A stretch of DNA of 64,000 bases from CAWIHA01 sp963835855 (GTDB lineage: Bacteria; Acidobacteriota; Terriglobia; Bryobacterales; Bryobacteraceae). The stretch is taken from positions 25,381 through 89,380 of the forward strand of contig CAWIHA010000034.1 of NCBI GenBank assembly GCA_963835855.1, written 5' to 3'. This document shows positions 59,896 through 64,000 of this stretch, in pieces (positions within the stretch are counted from its first letter, which is position 1; every line of letters begins with the position of its first letter). The notes beneath the pieces are model-generated. The model saw nothing but the letters and a program-made list of their open reading frames with translations. It did no database searches and had not been told where the DNA came from. The translations under genes were made by a program, and so were the position numbers.

Positions 59896-61140
59896 GTGGG
59901 GAGTGAGCGTTCTGTGAGTAACGAATTCAAAGACGATCAACAATACATGATCCGGGCGTTAAGCACGGCGCTGGTCATCGCCGATCCGGAGTTAAAAGAG
60001 GAGATCGGGAGCTGTCTGGCTGGCGCTCCTCTCCGGATCGTTTTGGACCAGTCAACCACGATCGAAACGGCGCAGTTGAGGCGGATGACGCTCGATCTCG
60101 TAGTGGTGGCCGGCACTCCTCCTGGCGAAACGATGGACGCACTGGTGAAGAGGATCAAAGCGGTCTCCCCGGAGTCGGCGGTCATGGTGCTCGACCGCTC
60201 TCCGGAACCCGAGGTGATCCTGGAGTCGATGCGCGCGGGCGCGGACGAATTCATTCTTCCTCCCTTCGTGACGAATCTGCCAGAGGGTCTCAATCGAATC
60301 CTGGCGCAGTCGAGCAAACGGGAACTGGCGCTCCGGCCGACGGGCAAAGTGGCCGCATTCATGTCGGCAAAGGGCGGGTGTGGCGCGACGACGGCCGCTT
60401 GCCACATCGCGGCCGAGCTCCAGCGCATCACCGAGCACGAGATTCTGCTGGCCGACTTCGATATTGAGTCGGGCGTGATCGGGTACTTGATGAAGTCCAA
60501 GACGCAGTACAACGTGCTCGATGCGGTAAGGAACCTGCAGCGGATGGACATGAGCTACTGGAAAGCGCTGGTGGCCAAGGAAGGTCCGCGGCTGGACGTG
60601 CTTCCCGCTCCTGAGGGCGTGCCATCGCGCGAAGGATACCAGCCGGAGCAGGTTCGCGAGGTGCTCCACCTGATGCGCTCGATGTACGCCTGGGTTGTGG
60701 CGGACTTCGGGCGCAGCCTGAGCCTCCTCTCCATGACGTTGCTGGATGATTTCGACGAACTGTTTCTGTTTTCGACGCTGAGCGTTCCGGCGATGTACCA
60801 AGCCAAGCGGTTCGTCGAGCAGATGCGGGATTACGGCTACCCCCTGAGCCGGGTCCACTTAATCGTCAACCGCGTGCCGCAGAACCCGGAGTTCGCACCG
60901 GCGGATTTCGGCAGGGCCCTTGGTTTGGCGGTGTACGCGACGTTGCCGGAAGGTTTCGAGCTGGAGCAAGCCTACGCGGAAGGTACGCTGTTGCCGCCGG
61001 ACTGCGCGCTCGGCAAGGAACTGGCCAGCATCGCGATGAAGATGGCGGGCGTGCAGGAGCCGGGCAATCAGCAGCCGAGGCGATACCTGTTCTTCGGCGC
61101 TCGCAAGCCGGTTCCTGCGCTGTTGGGCCTGGATGATTAG
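59896..61140 (+). CDS. CpaE/TadZ-like ATPase with atypical receiver domain (first copy)
   Basis: The 414-residue protein has an N-terminal receiver-like domain (about 22-140) without a phosphoacceptor Asp (the position reads VVVAGT). The MinD/ParA-type ATPase domain has a deviant Walker A KGGCGATT (159-166) with signature Lys159, and LLADFDIESG. CpaE/TadZ proteins place the Tad pilus machine at the cell pole, but no other tad genes are seen here. The GTG start is supported by the second copy, which starts at the same distance from the shared ALVIADPEL. The two copies are adjacent and similar along their whole length. Confidence 0.82.
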   Translation: MGSERSVSNEFKDDQQYMIRALSTALVIADPELKEEIGSCLAGAPLRIVLDQSTTIETAQLRRMTLDLVVVAGTPPGETMDALVKRIKAVSPESAVMVLDRSPEPEVILESMRAGADEFILPPFVTNLPEGLNRILAQSSKRELALRPTGKVAAFMSAKGGCGATTAACHIAAELQRITEHEILLADFDIESGVIGYLMKSKTQYNVLDAVRNLQRMDMSYWKALVAKEGPRLDVLPAPEGVPSREGYQPEQVREVLHLMRSMYAWVVADFGRSLSLLSMTLLDDFDELFLFSTLSVPAMYQAKRFVEQMRDYGYPLSRVHLIVNRVPQNPEFAPADFGRALGLAVYATLPEGFELEQAYAEGTLLPPDCALGKELASIAMKMAGVQEPGNQQPRRYLFFGARKPVPALLGLDD

Positions 61141-61303
61141 CCGCTGCTAAGCGAGGGGGCCGGGTCGGCTTCGGAATACGGCGCGGGCCTCATCGAAGCG
61201 CGGGGGCTTGGGGCTGCAGTTTTCCTGAGGGGCTAGCAGGACTGATCGCGATTCCAAACGCGAGGAAAAAGATTCGGTTTTTTTCAAAGGCATTAGGACT
61301 GCG

Positions 61304-61330
61304 AGTACTACGAGTACCACAAGTATCATT
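61304..61330 (+). promoter_or_regulatory. 9-bp iterons (three copies) upstream of the second CpaE-like gene
   Basis: AGTACTACG, AGTACCACA and AGTATCATT follow one another without gaps and end 14 bases before the -35 box (61345). The layout copies that of the first paralogue, with one more repeat. An extra palindrome AAGTACTT overlaps the -35 region. Confidence 0.65.
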
Positions 61331-61344
61331 CTGCATCGAAGTAC

Positions 61345-61374
61345 TTGACCCCTAAACGCAAATTGAATTATAAG
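61345..61374 (+). promoter_or_regulatory. promoter of the second CpaE-like gene
   Basis: TTGACC (61345-61350), an 18-base spacer and TATAAG (61369-61374) precede the GTG start by 49 bases. The TATAAG -10 box is the same as that of the first copy. Confidence 0.62.
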
Positions 61375-61423
61375 TGGATCAGGCAGCACGCACTGGGAAT
61401 CTAAAACTCAAGAGGGCACCAGA

Positions 61424-62671
61424 GTGGGCACAGAAGAGTTTCTCCATGGCAACTTACATACTGACTTCCAATCCGGCCTGCGTCCATTGACCACCGCGCT
61501 GGTCATCGCCGATCCGGAGCTGAGACAGGAGATCAGAACTTACTTGAACGGCGCTCCCCTTCGGATCGTCTTGGACCAGCCCTCGACGATCGAGACGACG
61601 CAGTTGCAGCGGCTGCGGCTCGATCTCGTCGTGGTGGCCGGCTCTCCGTGGGGCGAAACGGTAGATGGACTGGTGAAGAGGATCAAAGCGGTCTCGCCGG
61701 GCTCGGCGGTCGCGCTGCTTGACCGCTCTCCGCAACCCGAAGTGGTTCTGGAAGCGTTACGCCAGGGGGCGGACGAATTTGTTTTGCCGCCGTTTGAGAC
61801 CAACCTCCCCAGCGCGCTGGGGCGAATCCTGGCGCATTCGAGAAGATTGGAGCTGGCGTTCCGGCAGACGGGCAAAGTCGTCGGGTTTATATCGGCGAAG
61901 GGCGGCTGCGGAGCCACGACGGCCGCCTGCCATGTCGCGGTCGAACTCGGACGGGTTGCCGCGCAAGAAGTCTTATTGGCCGACTTCGATCTCGAGTCGG
62001 GAACGATCGGGTACCTGATGAAGGCCAAGACCCAGTACAACGTGCTCGATGCGGTGAAGAACCTGCACCGCTTGGACATGAGCTACTGGAAGGCGCTGGT
62101 GGCAAAGCAGGGCCCGCATCTGGAAGTGATCCCTGCGCCCGAGGTTCTGCCGTCGCGCGAAGAACATTCGCCGGACCAGGCTCGTGAGGCGTTCCGGTTC
62201 ATGCGCTCGATGTATAGCTGGGTTGTGGCGGACTTCGGGCGGAGCTTGAACCTGGTTTCGCTGGCGCTGCTCGACGATCTGGACGAGCTATTTCTGTTTA
62301 CGACCCTGAGCATGCCGGCGATGTACCAGGCCAAGCGGTTCATCGAGCGGGTTCGGGATTACGGCTACCCGCTGAACCGTGTGCGCTTGATCATCAACCG
62401 TGTGCCGCGGAACGCGGACTTCATACAGGCCGATGTCGCTCAGTCGCTGGGTGTGCCGGTCCACGCCACGCTGCCGGAAAGTGACGAGCTGGAGAAAGCC
62501 TACGCGAAAGGCAGCCTGTTGCACCCGGCTAGCGCGCTCGGCAAGGAACTGGCCGCCATCGCGATGAAGATGGCAGGTGTGAAGACCCCGGACACCCCAA
62601 GACCGAAGAACCGATACCTGTTCTTTGGCGCTCGCAAACCGCTGCCGGCGTTGCTTGGTATGGGCGAGTAG
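61424..62671 (+). CDS. CpaE/TadZ-like ATPase with atypical receiver domain (second copy)
   Basis: This tandem paralogue of the preceding gene keeps TALVIADPEL, the receiver-like region without phosphoacceptor, Walker A KGGCGATT, LLADFDLESG and the C-terminal YLFFGARKPLPALLG. Length (415) is almost identical, and the start is also GTG (MGTEEF against MGSERS). The N-terminal 20 residues and several surface stretches differ, so the copies have diverged. The 283-base gap between them holds only the iterons and promoter. The two proteins may form hetero-oligomers or serve different machines; that is inference. Confidence 0.82.
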   Translation: MGTEEFLHGNLHTDFQSGLRPLTTALVIADPELRQEIRTYLNGAPLRIVLDQPSTIETTQLQRLRLDLVVVAGSPWGETVDGLVKRIKAVSPGSAVALLDRSPQPEVVLEALRQGADEFVLPPFETNLPSALGRILAHSRRLELAFRQTGKVVGFISAKGGCGATTAACHVAVELGRVAAQEVLLADFDLESGTIGYLMKAKTQYNVLDAVKNLHRLDMSYWKALVAKQGPHLEVIPAPEVLPSREEHSPDQAREAFRFMRSMYSWVVADFGRSLNLVSLALLDDLDELFLFTTLSMPAMYQAKRFIERVRDYGYPLNRVRLIINRVPRNADFIQADVAQSLGVPVHATLPESDELEKAYAKGSLLHPASALGKELAAIAMKMAGVKTPDTPRPKNRYLFFGARKPLPALLGMGE

Positions 62672-62710
62672 TATCCTGAGTTACAAATTCACAGCATAAG
62701 TCCTGGTGGG

Positions 62711-62728
62711 GCGGACGCCCACGTCCGC
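62711..62728. repeat. hairpin GCGGACG/CGTCCGC in the gap after the second CpaE-like gene
   Basis: The arms pair perfectly around a four-base loop and are followed by CGGCCCCCC. No T tract follows. It resembles GC-rich extragenic palindromes, but other copies in this window are not evident. The rest of the 274-base gap shows nothing else I can name. Confidence 0.35.
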
Positions 62729-62945
62729 GCCGGCCCCCCTGGTCCGGCTCGCCGCTGTGATAAATCTCCAAGCCGGGCTGCAACTTGCGGAAAAACTGGA
62801 TTCCCGATCGGCCTGCGGCCATTTGTCCGGCCCTCCCCAGCCCGGATCGCCCCAGCAGGTGTCTTCCGGCCGGCGCCGCTACGGGTGAGGCGTTATTTCC
62901 TGAAGATCCTACAGGAACCCGCCTGGATGGCCGATCTCGACGGGC

Positions 62946-63827
62946 GTGAGACCGGCGCTGGGCGTGGCACTGGTGATTGTTGCGCTCGCGCCTTCGGCGC
63001 ACCTCGCCTGGACCGCGCGGGACGTGCCTCATCTGGGATATTTCCACGACGACAGCATTTATTGGGTATGCGCGCGCTCGATCGCGAAGGGCGCCGGTTA
63101 CCGCATCGCAAGCCTGCCAGGCCAGCCCTATCAGACGAAGTACCCGCCGGCGTACCCGTTGCTGCTGGCGGGCGTGTGGAAGCTCGATTCTGAATTCCCC
63201 GCCAATCTGCGGCTGGCGCTCGCGCTCAACTGGCTGCTGCTGCCCGCGTTTGTACTGCTGGCGCGATGGTCCTTCACGGATCTCGGGGTTCGGCCAGCGC
63301 ACGCATGGATGCTATCGGCGGCGCTGGCGCTCAATCCTTACAACGCATTATGCGGGATCAGCCTGCTTTCGGATCTGTTGTTCAGTTGCCTGCTGATCGC
63401 TGCATTGGCGCTGATCGAACGCTCGCGGCGGCCGGAAACCCGGACATGGATGGCGGCGGCAGCGGGACTTGCGGCAGCGGCGGCGTTCCTGACGCGGCCG
63501 GTAGGAGTGCTGCTGCTCGCGGTGGGGCCGGCGCTGTTTTTGCTGCGCAAGCAATATCGACGTGCGGCGTTATTTGCGGGCGCGATGCTGCCGGGGGTTC
63601 TGGCGTGGGCGTGGTGGGTCCATTCGCATCGTGCGGCCGGAGGCGATCTGGCGCTCCTCTATTACACGGATTACCTCGGATATCTGAACAGCGGCCCCCT
63701 CGCGGACCTGCCCATGATAGTGTGGACGAACTTCGATAGTCTGATTCGCTCGTTAGGTGGCATGCTGCTGTTCGACCTGGGGGATTCGTTCTGGGCAAAG
63801 AGTCTGGCGCGCGTCGTCGCAATTTGA
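62946..63827 (+). CDS. truncated GT39-like membrane glycosyltransferase
   Basis: The protein starts with one hydrophobic helix and then has DVPHLGYFHDDSIYWVCARS and PYQTKYPPAYPLLLAG, the acidic first-loop signature of PMT/ArnT-like transferases. Six or seven helices follow. It stops after 293 residues at TGA 63825-63827, while the two family members at the left of the window have 518 to 533. None of the three frames after the stop continues the expected helices, so the C-terminal part appears lost rather than frameshifted. It may be a pseudogene. The start codon is not certain (GTG at 62946). Confidence 0.6.
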   Translation: MRPALGVALVIVALAPSAHLAWTARDVPHLGYFHDDSIYWVCARSIAKGAGYRIASLPGQPYQTKYPPAYPLLLAGVWKLDSEFPANLRLALALNWLLLPAFVLLARWSFTDLGVRPAHAWMLSAALALNPYNALCGISLLSDLLFSCLLIAALALIERSRRPETRTWMAAAAGLAAAAAFLTRPVGVLLLAVGPALFLLRKQYRRAALFAGAMLPGVLAWAWWVHSHRAAGGDLALLYYTDYLGYLNSGPLADLPMIVWTNFDSLIRSLGGMLLFDLGDSFWAKSLARVVAI

Positions 63828-64000
63828 CCAACGACGGCTGGTACGGAAGATACATCGGCCCCCTATCAACATCTGGAGATGGCAAGATGGAGAGCCGTCG
63901 AAGCCCGCAGGTGGTTTCTCAGATCCGCGAATACAGGCATTTCTGCGATTGTCACTCCTGCCCGGCAGGCTTGAAGCGTTGACGGGCCTGCTAAGGGAAG

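Overview
The window is high-GC bacterial chromosome. It is gene-dense on both strands and shows no phage, integrase, insertion sequence or CRISPR array. The gene order (tRNA-Gly/Thr/Tyr/Thr, rpmG, tRNA-Trp, secE, nusG, rplKAJL, rpoBC), a tmRNA whose encoded tag reads ANTQFAFAA, and the mixture of exopolysaccharide, FecR-like, TPR and CpaE-type genes suggest an Acidobacteriota genome, perhaps of the Solibacter/Bryobacter type. That placement is inference from gene content, not from a tree.

Region 1 (about 1-29,900) is a surface-polysaccharide locus. A sigma-70-like promoter at 25091-25119 drives some 20 genes on the minus strand, many overlapping by 4 bp. They run in this order: a specialised NusG/RfaH-type antiterminator, a ribbon-helix-helix protein, a Wza-type outer-membrane exporter, a Wzc-type co-polymerase/tyrosine kinase, an AsnB-type amidotransferase, a Wzx flippase, two methyltransferases, five GT4 glycosyltransferases interleaved with an FkbM methyltransferase, a Wzy-like polymerase, another GT4, a GT2, a NodU-type carbamoyltransferase and two GT39-like membrane transferases. 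No polyprenyl-phosphate sugar-1-phosphate (priming) transferase is present. Two degraded fragments mark past rearrangement: the tail of an O-antigen ligase just after wzc, and a copied tail of the last GT39 gene. Upstream lie an O-antigen ligase with a cysteine-rich FecR-like secreted protein (minus), and divergently a TPR/carbohydrate-binding-like protein and a trypsin-like protease (plus).

Region 2 (29,960-43,100) is mainly housekeeping: tmRNA, clpP and an Rrf2 Fe-S regulator; a response-regulator diguanylate cyclase; a cell-wall amidase with a lytic transglycosylase; an orphan MlaF-like ATPase; an SH3-type lipoprotein; a zinc-ribbon microprotein; manA, an aspartate aminotransferase and coaD; then HIT, HU and ribosomal protein S1.

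Region 3 (43,290-56,900) is the translation/transcription block on the plus strand: five tRNAs, rpmG, secE, nusG, rplK, rplA, rplJ, rplL, rpoB and rpoC. Large imperfect palindromes lie in three of its gene gaps, and rpoBC has a separate promoter and a long leader.

Region 4 (56,900-64,000) holds a small membrane protein, the archease-rtcB RNA-repair pair (minus), two tandem CpaE/TadZ-like ATPases whose promoters carry the same 9-bp iterons at the same distance from the -35 box, and a truncated GT39-like gene.

The most unusual items are the NusG-paralogue operon with an ops-like leader element, the CpaE pair with shared iterons, the CxxC-repeat FecR protein and the protease with an unrecognised N-terminal domain. 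Spans, motifs and spacings were read by eye; family names come from recognition, not from a database search.
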